Positions 35,102 to 46,738 of a DNA stretch of 64,000 bases are shown piece after piece. The notes under the pieces were generated by a model that was not told the origin of the DNA, searched no databases, and saw only the letters and a program-made list of their open reading frames with translations. Both the position numbers and the translations under genes were made by a program. The stretch's first letter is position 1; each line of letters starts with the position of its first letter. The DNA comes from Hymenopus coronatus (lineage: Eukaryota > Arthropoda > Insecta > Mantodea > Hymenopodidae), in contig CM060883.1 of the NCBI GenBank assembly GCA_030762935.1, positions 51,172,001 to 51,236,000 of the forward strand, in the 5' to 3' direction.

Positions 35102-35824
35102 TCAGACATATTCCATTCACATGACTTACTCTACATTGCTAAAAAGTAATTCTTGTATCTAATTCCCGCTAATCGAGATAAAATTAGCAGAAATGGTCTT
35201 ATTGTTTCTTTGTAAGTAGAAGGGTAATAAGATAATACACAGGTTAAAGCGATAGTCAAATCTTATAAAAGATGGTTGCAATATGATTGAAATTCCTTTG
35301 TTTGCATGGCCAGCAATTTACAAATTCCCGTGTGAGAAAAGTATAAATATTTTAAAGCTGAAATCAACAAGGAGGATCTCAGAAATGGTCAGCTCTAAAA
35401 ATGATAAAAAAAATCGTATGTGTCATAAATAATGTGTTTTGATGAAATCTACATTTTTGGTCTATCTGTTATGGTTAACTAGTTATGCAAAATCAAAACC
35501 CTTCAGATGCTATTCCCAGAAAATTCAAGACGTACCTTTTATTTGTGTTTAATATATGGCATTTTAATCAAAATATTTCTTCATGACAAGTCCTTGGGAG
35601 ATACTAAATTTAAATACCACGTTTAGCATTTAAAGGGCTTTTCATTTTTGAGATTTGCTGTCCACAGACACGCACCCACCCACACGCACAGACCTTTTAT
35701 TAAAAATGTTTTTTTTATTCGGGGGTCTCAAAACATATATTTCCGATTAAATCTCGGTATAAATTTTTTGGGTGGAGTACAAAACATTATGTATACATTA
35801 CTACATAGTATGTGTAGAGAAAGT
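35102..35824 (+). mobile_element. Family H copy, H-A, internally deleted
   Basis: It starts TCAGACATATTCCATTCACA and ends GTGTAGAGAAAGTA. The central GTTAGAGCCATTTTTGAGAAAATC block is deleted. Confidence 0.9.
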
Positions 35825-35885
35825 AGAAAGAAAAAAGAAGAGAGGAAAAAAAGCATGGAAGACGAGATTGGACTAGGAGTAAGAT

Positions 35886-36200
35886 ACGGATGAAGGGAAC
35901 TCAACACCGTGGTTGTACCTTGGCCCACGAGGGGGCGCCTCCGGGAGAGAGAGATGAGAGGATACACTGGGCGGCCAGAACCAGGTGTGACAGCACAACA
36001 ATAACAGGATCCCTACAGTTTCCAGATTGAAACATACCGGCAGTTGAACAGGCAGACCGGAGACCCCACCCCACAAAGGGTCCAACGCCTCCGCCAGGGG
36101 CGGTCCTCATCTCGGTTATCAGCCTAATTCGGGGGGACGGAGACGGTCACTTTGAGCATCACCTTTCCCTGGCACGTCACACCCAGCATCATCAACGACA
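35886..36200 (-). repeat. GC-rich dispersed repeat R-C, copy 1
   Basis: Its base composition is far more GC-rich than the surroundings. On the minus strand it shares with 43085-43370 an ordered series: TTTCAATCTGGAAACTGTAG (there GTTCCATCTGTAATCGTTAG), then TGG[T/A]TCTGG[C/T]CGCCC, then CTCATCTCT...GAGG. It could be a LINE 5' region or a SINE body, but nothing decides it. It lies just beyond the end of a family H copy. Confidence 0.55.
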
Positions 36201-36785
36201 CTTCCAACCCTGAACGACACCAACGGGATGAAGAATGAATAACGTCAACTTTCTGGAAACGTGTCGAAGATATTAAAAGCCGAAGTTTGAAGAAGAATCA
36301 GAGTGAAGTTTCCAAAGGTTTCTGTTACATACCCTTCCGTGTTGTTTACGTGTCCCAGCTGCGATGACTCACATTCAAACTCCGCCGCCGCATACCAGAG
36401 CGAACATGATATAGGTCGCTCACACAGGTGGCATTGTCACAATCTAGCCGTAACTTCGAAACATGAACAGACAGGCAATAGGTCCCCTTCGGTGTCTTCC
36501 ATTAACACCCGGTATAGTGTCATAAATATGCAAGATTATCTTGCGTTTTCAAGAAATATGTTCGACATTTTTGCATAATGAATAATAAATAAGATGCATA
36601 GTAAAATTAAAGAACTTGTAACGTCTGTTTAATTCTGAATGGTGTAATTCACCTACCCCTCTATGATATTGATGGGCAGTTAGCAAGTCGATAACCTGGC
36701 TGCTTCTACGAGTACAGCTCTTTACATAAAATTCTATTCTACGGCTAGATCGACTGTAGGCAAAGAACAATGCTATTAATAAAAA
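36201..36785. other. Unassigned DNA
   Basis: No gene or repeat recognised. The ORF at 36303-36578 has no visible family motif. Confidence 0.4.
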
Positions 36786-37563
36786 CCTGATATGTTCCAT
36801 TCACATGACTTTCTCCACATCTCTGCAACAAATTAAAAAGCTTATGTTTCTAATTACTTCAGGCTAAACGAGAAAAAAAATAGCAGAAATGGTCTTATTA
36901 CTTGCTTCCTTGTAAGTAGAAGCGAAATACGGGAGTACCATAGTTTAAAGTGATAGTCAAAAGCTGGTTGCTATGTGACTGAAGTTCTTTTGTTTGTATG
37001 GACAGGAGTTAACACCTTTCTCATACAGGAATTTGTCAGGTTTTTTAAAGCTGAAACCAATTGACAAGGAATATCTCAAAAACGATCAACTCCACGAAAA
37101 AAAGGATATGACAAATTATGTGTTTTATCGTCATCTACATTTTTGTGTTGTAAGGTTTTGATACCAGTTATGCAAAATTCAATAAAAACCATCCAGAATA
37201 AAGAGGTCTTTAAGAGGCTATTCCCAGAAAATTCAGGATATACATTTTATTTGGCATGTAAAAATGTATATACAAGAGATTTTAATCAAAATCGTTAGAG
37301 CCATTTTTGAGAAAATCAAAATTTTAGAAATATTTTCCATTCATGTCGCATCCTTGGAAGACGTTTTTTTTTTGTTTCTTTTTTCGTTCATGAACTAGGC
37401 TGTCCACAGGCACACACACACACACGGACATTTTTCCAAAAATGTTTTTTTTGGATTCAGGGGAACCCAGAACATTATTTCCGGTGAAATCTCGGTATCG
37501 AAATGTTGGGTGGACTACAATACCTTCTCTATACACTGTGTACATAGTACGTGTAGGGAAGGT
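36786..37563 (+). mobile_element. Family H copy, H-A-like
   Basis: It runs from CCTGATATGTTCCATTCACA to GTGTAGGGAAGGTA. A deletion around GGTAGTTGGGG joins TTTCCATTCATGTCGCATCC directly. AGGCTGTCCACAGG is H-A-like. Confidence 0.9.
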
Positions 37564-37587
37564 AAAAATAATTTTATACTCAGTAAC

Positions 37588-38002
37588 ACTGTTAGGGTGA
37601 AGTCACGTTTTATGGGAGGTTAGTACAGTTAGTCTAAGAGTTTTTTCACTCTTGATTCTCTAGTGAGCATCTTTACGGTATGTGACACTTCAGCCAGGAG
37701 AGCCGATGCAGGAGTTTGTCCTGGCAATGTAACAGCTAGTGAATAAAACCCTGGTGAACCTCAAATCTAATTACGTGTCTCAGGAATCAGCCTATTCCTA
37801 CGCGGCGCCGTACGGGTCTGACGCTGGGCGATAAGATAAGTCATAAGGCGTTAACGGCCCCACTGAGGATGGAAGTGACCAAGAAGGCCAGGATTATTCA
37901 CTACAGTAGAGAAAGGGAACCAATTCAGACTCTCCAAGTGGAGTGTGTTCATAACTGGAAATGTAGTTGCTGCATAGCAGCATCAAAACTCAATGAGAAA
38001 AA
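37588..38002 (+). mobile_element. Possible LTR with primer-binding-like site
   Basis: A TGTTAGGGTGAAGTC start, an AATAAA signal at about 37743, and a GGCGCCGTACGGG segment near 37803 that resembles a tRNA-Lys-type primer-binding site. After these, an ATG at 37869 opens 'MEVTKKARIIHYSREREP'. The order LTR, PBS, possible gag start is suggestive only. No second LTR, no target duplication and no recognisable gag or pol lie in the window. The family H copy at 38003 follows at once. Confidence 0.3.
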
Positions 38003-38864
38003 TCTGATGTTTCTTTCACATGACTTTCCCTACATCGCTATAACAAATTATTATCAAAAAGCATATTCTTCTATCTACTCCATGCTAATCGAGATAACCA
38101 TTAGCAGATATTTTCTTAATTACTTGCTTCCTTGTAGGTAGGATGAAAATAATGGAATACACTAGGCTAAAACAAATGTTAAATCTCTTAAATTTGGTTG
38201 TCAAGTAGTTGAAATCCGTTTCAATGCAGATTCCGTGGGAAAAAAGTTTTAGGTATTTTAAATCTGAAAACAATAACAAGGAAGCTCTCAGAAATGGCCA
38301 ATTCCACTAAAAAAACGTAAATGACATAAATTGTATGTTTAAACTTGATCTATATTTTTTGCGTAGTAAGTTTCTGTCTATCTCTTACGGTTTACCAATT
38401 ACGTAACATTCGTTCAGAATAAAGAGGCCTTTTTAGGCTGTTCCTAGAAAGTTCACGCTATACATTTTATTTGCCATATAAATATCTTTAATATAAGGTA
38501 TTTTTATCAAAATCGCTAGAGCCATTTTTGAGAAAATCAAAATTTTCGAAAATGTTTCCATGTCAAGAGTAGTTTGGTGTGGAGAAATTTTTCTGAAAAT
38601 CTTCGCCTTTCATCCCTGGAAGATGCTGCTAAACTTAATTACTAAGTTTAGTATTTTACCGATTTTTCGTTTTTGAGTTATCGTGTTCACAGACACATGG
38701 ACACACACACACACACACATATATACAGACCTTATTCTGAAAATACTTTTTTTATACGGGGGACCCTAAAACGTCTATTTCCGGTGCAATCTCGGTATCG
38801 AATTTTTCGGTTGAATGCAATACCTTCTCTATACACTAGGTACAGAGTACGTTTAGAGAAAGTA
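38003..38864 (+). mobile_element. Family H copy, full length, H-B
   Basis: It starts TCTGATGTTTCTTTCACATG, with the stem-loop weakened, and ends GTTTAGAGAAAGTA. GTTATCGTGTTCACAG and GGGGGACCCTAAAAC mark H-B. Confidence 0.9.
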
Positions 38865-39299
38865 ATATAAAGAGTTCACTTTTTGTATGTGGATGAAGAA
38901 GTTCCGAGACTTCCAGATGCTGAATAGCGTCATTTGGACGAGAGCTGAAAAGTTGTGGAAGAAATCTCACAAAATATGTTATTGGAAAGAAAGGCTAGAA
39001 TAGCAATTTGTTATTAATATTGTTAATTATAGTCAAACTAACATCTTTAAGTATTGTCTATTTTTTTTTTATGGAAATAACTGTGAAGATAAAGGAAAAT
39101 CTTAGTCGTTGATACTGACACTAACTTAGAAAAAATTGTTACCAGTGAAGTTCATTCGTTGGAAACAACTGTTTAACTATTCACACATTTATGTTCACAT
39201 CCTATCTAAAAACACGAGAAATTCCCCATGGATCTCGTACTCACCGACTGATAGCAAATTCTCTACAATCACACAAGAAACTTATGGACAAACATGCAA
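38865..39299. other. Unassigned AT-rich DNA
   Basis: Nothing recognised. Confidence 0.4.
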
Positions 39300-39478
39300 A
39301 CATTCATTCGGGGTTTTTCCTTATTCTAAGAAGACGAATGTCGAGTAACTTTAAGCTTCATGGACACCGAGATCTTTGCGCATCATTTCACCAATTTCAT
39401 TCAACGTCCGACATGACCAACCAGGTTAAAGGACGTTAAGCTACCAAAATAAATAAGCAAATAAATAAATAAAACAAA
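39300..39478 (+). mobile_element. SINE-like tail family SINE-5, copy 1
   Basis: It shares with 56033-56170 the blocks GGGTTTTTCCTTATTCTAAG, AAGACGAATGTCG, CATGGACACCGAG, then CCGACATGACCAACCAGGT and GGACGTTAA. It ends in AAATAAATAAATA, a simple A-rich tail as in SINEs. The head was not found. Confidence 0.55.
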
Positions 39479-39497
39479 ATTGACACTAACCTAAAAA

Positions 39498-40311
39498 TCT
39501 GATGTGTTCCATTAACATGACTTTCTCTCCATCTCTGCAACAAAGTATTGTTAAAAAGGCTATGCTTCTATTTACTTCATAATCAACAAAATCCTAGCAG
39601 AGATAGTTTTATTACTTGCTTCCTTGTAAGCAGATACAAAATAAGGGAGTACCATAGATAAGGTGATAGTCAAAAGTTGGTTGTTATGTCACTGAAGTTC
39701 CTTTGTTTGTACGTTACAAATCCCTATATGAGAAAAGTTTAAGTTTTTTAAAGGTGAAATCAAAAACGACCAACACCAGGAAAAAATAAACCTATATAAC
39801 ATAAATTGTGTGTTTTAACGTACTCTACAATTTTTAGTGGTAAGTTTTTATCCATCTATCACGGTTTAGCATTTATGCAAAAATTCCATAAAATTCATCC
39901 AGAATAAAGTAGTCTTCAGAGGCTATTTCCTGAAAATTCAAAATACATATTTTATTTGTCAGTTAAATATCTTTAATATAAGACATTAATGAAAATCGTT
40001 AGCTATTTTTAAGAAAATCCAAATTTTCGAAAAAAGTTCCAGGGGGGGTTTCTTAAAATCCTCGTGTCGTCTTGGAGGATACTAAACCTAAATGCCAAGT
40101 TTGGTATTTGACTGCCTTCTCGTTTTTGAGTTATCGTGTTCACAGACACATGGACACACACACAAACGCGGAACCTTTTTTCTGAAAATGCTTCTTTTGG
40201 TTACAGGGGACCCTAAAACATATATTTCCAGTCAAATCTCGGTATAGAATTTTTGGGTGCAATACAATATCTTCTCCATGCACTACGTACATACTACGTG
40301 TACAGAAAGCA
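39498..40311 (+). mobile_element. Family H copy, full length, mostly H-B
   Basis: It runs TCTGATGTGTTCCATTAACA to GTGTACAGAAAGCA. It has GTTATCGTGTTCACAG (H-B) but GGGTGCAATACAATA, which is H-A-like near the end, so it may be a recombinant or intermediate copy. Confidence 0.9.
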
Positions 40312-41084
40312 ATCCGGTAACAATCAAGCAACAATACTGTGTCACGTGCAGTATAGTTTAGCCAACTCAACAATCTGGCAAAAGGAATGCCGTTGACGAT
40401 AAAATCAATCACTAACTACGGTTTTTAGCAGATGACGGTCAGCTGATCAACGAGAGGACATCGATTTCACTACCTGGGACTTATGGAGCTTTATCAAACA
40501 TACCCAACTGCAAAGCGAGTACCGCAGCCAACTTTATTTCCCGCTCCAAATGTTACTACAAAGTGGGGCTTCAACATCAAGGTAATATAACTTACTCTAA
40601 TTCCACAACAAACACCGGCCTTACAAGTTGGCAGAAGAGGCCGAAAGTACGTTCCAAGTGCGTAGTGCGCCTATCTTAGGATCTCCACAGCCTGGCGGCC
40701 ATTTTATTGAGGAAACAGTCACCAGCGATTTCTGCCAATACGTTTTGGTAGAGAAAGCAATGCATGCCATTCAGAACTTCGATATTGCGTCAAATACCAA
40801 TTTGAAGCCCGCTGAATTAAAACACTTTTGAACATTTCTAGGGCACTTCGCATGTCTTCTGAATACCATAAATAAAAACCCTAGGGATTGCAATAGAGAA
40901 AATCCAAAATTTCATAACCGAAACAACATGCCAGTCAGAGATGTAAAACATAATCCCCTGGATATTAACAAGGGTATATATTTGTTATTTTTTTATTTTT
41001 CGAGAATGGTTTCAGCAGTTTTGATTTAAATATCACATGTTTGTTATGTTAACATAATACACAAACTCTGGCCCTCTCTTCATG
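40312..41084. other. Apparently unique DNA
   Basis: The composition around 40420-40830 is more balanced than the flanks. The ORF at 40628-40831 ('MAEEAESTFQVRSAPILG...') resembles no family known to me. It could be an exon, but no splice logic or motif supports that. Confidence 0.35.
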
Positions 41085-41328
41085 ACTAGCCATGTAAAGT
41101 GAACCGAACTTCAATTGTTTCACACAGCAATCTGCTTTTAAAAGATTAGACGATCCCTTTAGCCTGTGCATTCTGTAATCCCCCTTCTACTTACAAAGAA
41201 GCAAGTAATAAGACCAATTCTGGTAATGTTTATATTGATTAGCATGCTGTAGATAAAAGAATAATCTTACATGAGAAAAGTCTGTTTTGAAATAGCTATA
41301 GAAAGTCATGTGAATGGAACACATAAGA
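41085..41328 (-). mobile_element. Family H fragment, stem-loop-end third
   Basis: Reverse reading ending ATGTGAATGGAACACATAAGA. It stands head-to-head with the copy at 41364, separated by 35 bases that are themselves roughly palindromic (TTTTTTCTTG ... CAAGACAAAAAA). Confidence 0.85.
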
Positions 41329-41363
41329 TTTTTTCTTGAATTCGCAAAAACAAGACAAAAAAA

Positions 41364-42170
41364 TCTGATGTGTTCCATTCACATGACTTTCTCTACATCT
41401 GTGCAAAAAATATTATTAAAAAGCTTTTGCTTCCATTTACTTCATGCTGATCGAGAAAAAATTAGCAAATATTACTTGCTTCCTTGAAAGTAGAAGCAAA
41501 ATGAGGGATTATCATAGGTTAAAGTGATAGTCAAAAGCTGGTTGCTATGTGACTGAAGTTCTTTGTTTGTATGGACTGTATTAGAAAATATAAGTTTTTC
41601 ATAGCTGAAATCAAAAACCAGGAATATCTCAAAAACAATAAACTCCGCGAAAAAAAATGCATATAACCTAAATTGTGTGTTTTAAAGTGTTCTACATTTG
41701 TTGTGTGGTAAGTTTTTGTCCATCTCTTACGGTTTAGCAGTTATGCAAAATTCCGTAAAATTCACCCAGAATAAAGTAGTCTTCGGAGGCTATTCCGAGA
41801 AAATTGAAGATATACATTTTATTTGTCAGGTAAATATATTTAATATACGATATTTTAATCAAAATCATTAGAGCCATTTTTAAGAAAATCAAAATTTTCG
41901 AAAAATGTTCCATGTAAAGGGTAGTTTGTGGTGCGGGGATTTTTCTCAAAATCTTCGTCTCGCATCCCTGGAAGATACTAAATTTAAATACCAAGTTTGG
42001 TATTTTACAGACTTTTCGTTTTTGAGTTTTAGACCTTTTTCTGAAAATACGTTTTTTGGATACAGAAGACCCTAAAACATATATTTCCGGTGAAATCTCG
42101 GTATCAAATTTTTTGGTAGAGTGCAATACCTTCTCTATACACTATGAACATAGTACGTGTAGAGAAAGTA
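41364..42170 (+). mobile_element. Family H copy, H-B, microsatellite deleted
   Basis: It runs TCTGATGTGTTCCATTCACA, perfect to the stem-loop consensus, to GTGTAGAGAAAGTA. The CA segment and the GTTATCG block are deleted (TTTTTGAGTTTTAGACC). The minus-strand ORF at 41734-42126 is accidental. Confidence 0.92.
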
Positions 42171-43084
42171 AAAAAGTAAACAAGTGTATATCCTGCATGT
42201 AACCATCTAAGAAAAAGCGTAACTTGAAATGATTATTTCGGCATACATTTTTATCTGGTTAAGAGTAAAGAGGAGGGAAAGTTACGCTTTGTAAAGACAA
42301 TTTAGCTCCATTATTAAAGTGCCAATGGAATGGTCGAGATTAGGCAGTTTCAACTAATCGCGGTCATCTGACTTGAGCGATGTTGTCGAAAAATCTTATC
42401 GCAGCTGATGTTCATTTCTTTGAAATCTTTTCGCACCTGACGTTCGTATATTTAATCTCCTGTCTTGGTTATTGGTAACAAGGTGACAATCCCAGGCCAA
42501 TCTTCTCTTTAATAACTGCCAGTTCCATAATTGTGCTTTCAATTAATTCAACTATAATTTTATTTGAAGTTTTATCCAGTTCATAATGTATTTAGTTCAG
42601 AAAAGTAGTGAAAATGATACATATTTGTACTTTCTTATTTATGGAATAAGTGCAATAACCTCAAATAAAATAACGTTTGTTTCCATATGGTGTATTAGTT
42701 ATTAAAAGCTTAAATAAAATAAATATTCCCTATTTATATTGTTATTGATATTCGTGCATTGGGTTTAGAAACGGTCGGCCATATCAGGAGACAGCGAAGA
42801 AAGAAAACAAAGTTTGGTAAATAAACATGATCGAATGAGTCATCACGTTAGGCATTTAAGTTGTAGTATAATTATAACTTGATAAAATTTCCCTTCCTGT
42901 ATATCATAAATCATGAATAGTCTATTTCGCTGAATTGTCTTATCAAATAAACTCGTGTTTTCATCTTTTGGGACAATTCGCTCCGGTCGTGAACTACCGA
43001 TAAGATGAAAATCCTCGTGGTATTATTTATGATAATGCGATGAAGAATTTAAGTCAACTGATAATGGGTAAAGAAAGATTAAGA
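42171..43084. other. Unassigned AT-rich DNA
   Basis: No gene or repeat recognised. Confidence 0.4.
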
Positions 43085-43370
43085 TTACATACGCGAGGGG
43101 TCCCCAGACCCTGGGTAGAGCACCGTTCGTAGTCCCCGAGAGTCCTTTGCATCTACGTGACCTCAAGGAGGCAGAGATGAGCGAAGAGACCCGAAGGGCG
43201 ACCAGATCCAGATGATGACGAGCGCAAGCATGGACGGGGTTCCTAACGATTACAGATGGAACGCTTCCGACCCGGTCCCTGCTCATGAGCTCCGAACTTC
43301 CGACGGTCCCCTAGAGGGAGCCTTAGAGTTGAAGGCGAGTCCCAATTGATCGGTACCCGAGATGACGCTA
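43085..43370 (-). repeat. GC-rich dispersed repeat R-C, copy 2
   Basis: Counterpart of 35886-36200, again on the minus strand and again a GC island in AT-rich DNA. The pair is diverged but the conserved blocks keep their order and spacing. The ORF at 43023-43286 is a by-product of the composition. Confidence 0.55.
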
Positions 43371-43493
43371 GGATAAACCTTTACAGTGCGCTTAAATGAA
43401 ATATAGTAGTTGTAAAAATGCGCTTAGTATATAGTAATATCTTACATATAACTTAAATACAGTATGTCCCGTGTAATCGTTACCACAAAAAAA

Positions 43494-44341
43494 TTTGACG
43501 TGTTCCATTCACATGATTTCTCTGCACCTCTGCAACAAATTATTGTTAAAAAGCGTATGCTTCCATTTACTTCATGCTAATCGAGAAAAAATTAGTAGAA
43601 ATAGTCTTATTACTTGCTTTCTTGTAAGTAGGAGCAAAATAAGGGACTACCATAGGTTAAAGTAATAATCAAAAGCTGGTTGCTATGGAACTGAAGTTCT
43701 TTTGTTTGTATGGACAGGAGTTGATAAATTCCTGTATGAGAAAGGTACAAGTTTTTTAAAGCTAAAACCAATAACAAGGATTATCTGAAAAACGATCAAC
43801 TCCACGAAAAAAAATATATATGACATAAAGCGTGTGTTTTATCGTGATCTACATTTTTATGCCCTAACTTTTTGTCTTATCTCTTACGGTTTCGCAGTTA
43901 TCCGAAATTCAATAAAAACCATCCAGAATAAAGAGGTCTTTGGGGGCTATTCCTAGAAAATTCAAGATATACATTTTATTTGGCATGTAAATATCTTTAA
44001 TATAAGAAACTTTAATCAAAATCATTAGAGTCACTTTAGAGAAAATCAACATTTTCAAAATATTTTCAATGTAAAAGGTAATTTGGGGTGGGCGGATTTT
44101 CTTGAAAACCTTCGTGTCGCATCCTTGAAAGATGCCATACTTAAATATCAAGTTTGGTACTTAACGGTCTTTTCGTTTTTGAGCCACACACACACACACA
44201 CGGACCTTTTCCCAAAAATGTTTTTTTTTTATTCAGGAGGACCCAAAACATGTATTTCCGGTGAAATCTCGGTATCGAATTTTTGGGTGCAATACAATAT
44301 CTTCTCTATACACTATGTACATAGTAAGTGTAGAGAAAGTA
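43494..44341 (+). mobile_element. Family H copy, full length, H-A, inside mariner
   Basis: It starts TTTGACGTGTTCCATTCACA after an A run and ends GTGTAGAGAAAGTA before ATATAAATA. It inserted into mariner 5' untranslated sequence, so family H was mobile after this mariner arrived. Confidence 0.92.
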
Positions 44342-44476
44342 ATATAAATATCTCCTCACAGAGTCAAGTTATAGATTTGCTTTTCAGTTTGTCTTGTGTA
44401 GAAACTCAAGTTTAGTGACAATGAAAATTATGACGCCACTGCGCATGCGTGTGGTATGACAACACACAGAGTTAAA

Positions 44477-45156
44477 ATGGCGGAATTCAGGATACAGCAT
44501 AAAGAGAAATATTGTTAGCCGAATTGAAGTTCCCAACTGCAGTACAAAAAAGATTTAGGCAGGAATATTGTGCAAATGTTCCAGATCGTCATATAGTGAA
44601 ATGGTATAATCAGCTGTTGGAAACAGAATCTGTGCTTAGGAAGAAGGGAAGCGGCAAAAACCAGTGTCCTCAGCTACAGTTGAAGATGTAAGACAAACAT
44701 TTCAGCGAAGCCCAAGGAAGTCAATCCGATGGGCAACTTAGAGCTAGGTATTCCGAAGACGACTGTTCATACGGTTGTTCATAAAAGACAGGGATTTAGA
44801 GCATACAAATTAACTTATGCAAAAGTTGCAGCGGAATGATAAACCCAAACACTGCACTGTTATGATGATGCCAATGAATTCCTCAACCACATCGCATTCT
44901 CAAACGAAGCAACCTTTTACCATTACGACACATTTTCTTTGCTGAAAGCACAGTAACAGGGACAACATACCTAGAACTGGAGAACTATACAGTCCCACAA
45001 ATACCGAGCTCCAGTACAGGACCTAGTTGGCCTCTGAAGGCGCATAATAGACACTTCCGTCACACCAGTAATGCTGCGGAACACGTGGAGGGAGATAAAG
45101 AGTTCCATGTCGATATTCTTCAGGCCACCAAAGGCGCACATGTGGAAATATATTGA
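44477..45156 (+). pseudogene. Mariner-like transposase relic
   Basis: ATG at 44477 opens 'MAEFRIQHKEKYC', the usual start of a large arthropod mariner-like group with an N-terminal helix-turn-helix. In shifting frames one then reads 'LELGIPKTTVHTVVHKR' (second helix-turn-helix), 'RAYKLTYAKV', 'NEFLNHIAFSNEATF' (the strand with the first catalytic Asp, here read as Asn) and 'TPVMLRNTWREI'. The C-terminus 'KGAHVEIY' ends at a TGA (45154-45156). The QDGAPPH and SPDL-type segments carrying the other two catalytic residues are missing, which accounts for the short length. Many stops; certainly inactive. Family assignment is by motif recall. Confidence 0.8.
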
Positions 45157-45295
45157 AACTTAGCGAGTTTGTCTAGCTTACAATCTAATTCCGGCTATTC
45201 TGTGACTATTAGTTTAAGAGATATTAAGGTTTCTTTGTGGTAACGATTCAACGGGACACACTGTATTTGTACTTCTTGATAATGGCATTTCAGTT

Positions 45296-45300
45296 TTAAT

Positions 45301-45356
<56 letters not shown>

Positions 45357-45545
45357 ATCCCAACCAGCCGAACACCGTCGCATAGTCTTCAAGATGACTA
45401 AAAATTGATGGCAACAGGAAATGGTGGACCGGAAATGTAAATAACTTACCCAACTTTCACCTGGTTCAGGTAGGCCGGCCACGGAGATTGATCCGCGACC
45501 TCCCGAATGTGTGTCACAGATGAAACCGCCGGAACCATTCCGCAG
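45296..45545 (-). mobile_element. SINE-like element with tRNA-like head and (TG)(TA) tail
   Basis: On the minus strand a head near 45545-45485 reads GGTTTCATCTGTGACACACA and GGTCGCGGATCAATCTCC, the latter in the place of a B box. A body of about 130 bases and a (TG)n(TA)n tail follow (45299-45355 on the plus strand). Only one copy is present. A short string at 45550-45562 (TATGTAGAGAAAGTT) resembles the family H end. Confidence 0.4.
45299..45355. repeat. Compound (TA)n(CA)n microsatellite
   Basis: A TA run passes directly into a CA run. Confidence 0.95.
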
Positions 45546-45567
45546 AATATATGTAGAGAAAGTTATT

Positions 45568-46173
45568 AGTAGGACCGGATTGAGGTTCGGTGCACAAAGA
45601 GTAAAACTATGACGGATGGAGTAGGCGTGGTCTCTACAGCCCGTTTTGAAACGTGCTGCACTACTTTACATTCCTCACTGGCTGGCCTGGTTCAGTTCCT
45701 GCTAGTGGATAAACCAGTGGATGCTGAAAGAGAGTGCAGATTGAAAAATGTGAACATACGAAAGGGCAGGTTTCGACAACGAACAAACTTGTAGATAATT
45801 TAAAAATATTTTGACTGACGGGAGGAGAATCTTTTCTTTCGATGTAGTAAAGATGTATCTTCTAATTCACTGCAATAAATTCTGAGTGATTTTGATTGAT
45901 TTATGTTCATTGTCTTTGCAAAGTATTATACTTTTATTCGTAAAAGTTCAAGGCGTTTTTATTTAGTAATCATATTATGAAACAACTGTTTTAATGTTTA
46001 CTTTATGAATTATAACAATGCAAATCAATACATGTGATGAACTACTTTTGGAACTGATTATACCTCAATGTGTTCTTGTTTATATGCAAACCTCTCCCCA
46101 CTACCCTCTTTATACCGCTCAGTGCTCTGTGTGTCCGTAACTGTGCGCACTTCGGAACTAACATCGAGCTCTA
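45568..46173. mobile_element. hAT-like non-autonomous element, copy 2 (no SINE)
   Basis: Co-linear with 9491-10352 from GGATTGAGGTTCGGTGCA through GCGTTTTTATTTAGTAATCA to GAGCTCTA. It lacks the SINE-3 of copy 1. The left terminal TAGAGCT is missing, so this copy is truncated or decayed on that side and no target duplication can be read. Confidence 0.75.
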
Positions 46174-46594
46174 ATTATGAGTATTGGAAACCAACTTTTT
46201 GTTTTAACACATTTTTTATTATATAGTTATATAAGTCCCCCTCCCAAGCGCGAAAATTTAGTTTCCATACCCGCAAATGTCGCTCTTTTTGCGTTTGTAA
46301 CGTTACTGTTATTTTCTTTACACTGCGATTTTTTTCATGCATAAAATCTAAGAGAAATTTGTTCCATTCATATTTTTAGCTAGAAGTATTTTAATGCAAC
46401 AAGTCGAGCTTTGAGACTGCACATGGTTATAACTTCTCGACGAGACACCTACCTTCCTGCCCACGGCAAAATGCACATGGCCTGGATAGTATTCGGAACT
46501 TTCTTTACAAGACAGTAAGTGAAGCAATAGACTTTCTAAAGAGCGATGCTGGCTTTAAAATTCCATGCTAATTGAATGGCTACGAGGTAGAAAA

Positions 46595-46738
46595 TCTTAT
46601 GTGTTCCATTCACACGACTTTCATCTCTGTAACAATTATTGTTAAAAAAGCCTATTCTTCTATCTACTTCTTGATAATCGAGATAAACATTAACAGATAT
46701 GTCCTTATCTCTTAGTTCCTTGTAAGTAGAAGGGATTA
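46595..46738 (+). mobile_element. Family H fragment, stem-loop end
   Basis: It starts TCTTATGTGTTCCATTCACA and breaks at TAAGTAGAAGGGATT, where a second stem-loop-end fragment starts. Confidence 0.85.

Larger units (their letters stand above)
43460..45263 (+). mobile_element. Mariner-like transposon with TIRs, TA duplication and nested family H copy
   Basis: The left TIR CAGTATGTCCCGTGTAATCG(TTACCAC) occupies 43460-43486. The right TIR at 45237-45263 is its reverse complement at 24 of 27 positions. TA lies immediately outside both ends (43458-43459 and 45264-45265), the mariner/Tc1 target signature. A family H copy (43494-44341) sits just inside the left TIR. Without it the element is about 956 bases, so it has also lost internal sequence. 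The transposase relic reads in the same direction. Confidence 0.85.

Noticed and set aside
41734..42126. 130-codon minus-strand ORF
   Set aside because: It is antisense to a family H copy that keeps few stops by chance. Similar minus-frame wording ('QGCDTKI..KIPPPQTTLYMEHFSKILIF') recurs in other copies because of shared DNA, but every copy has shifts and no known protein resembles it.
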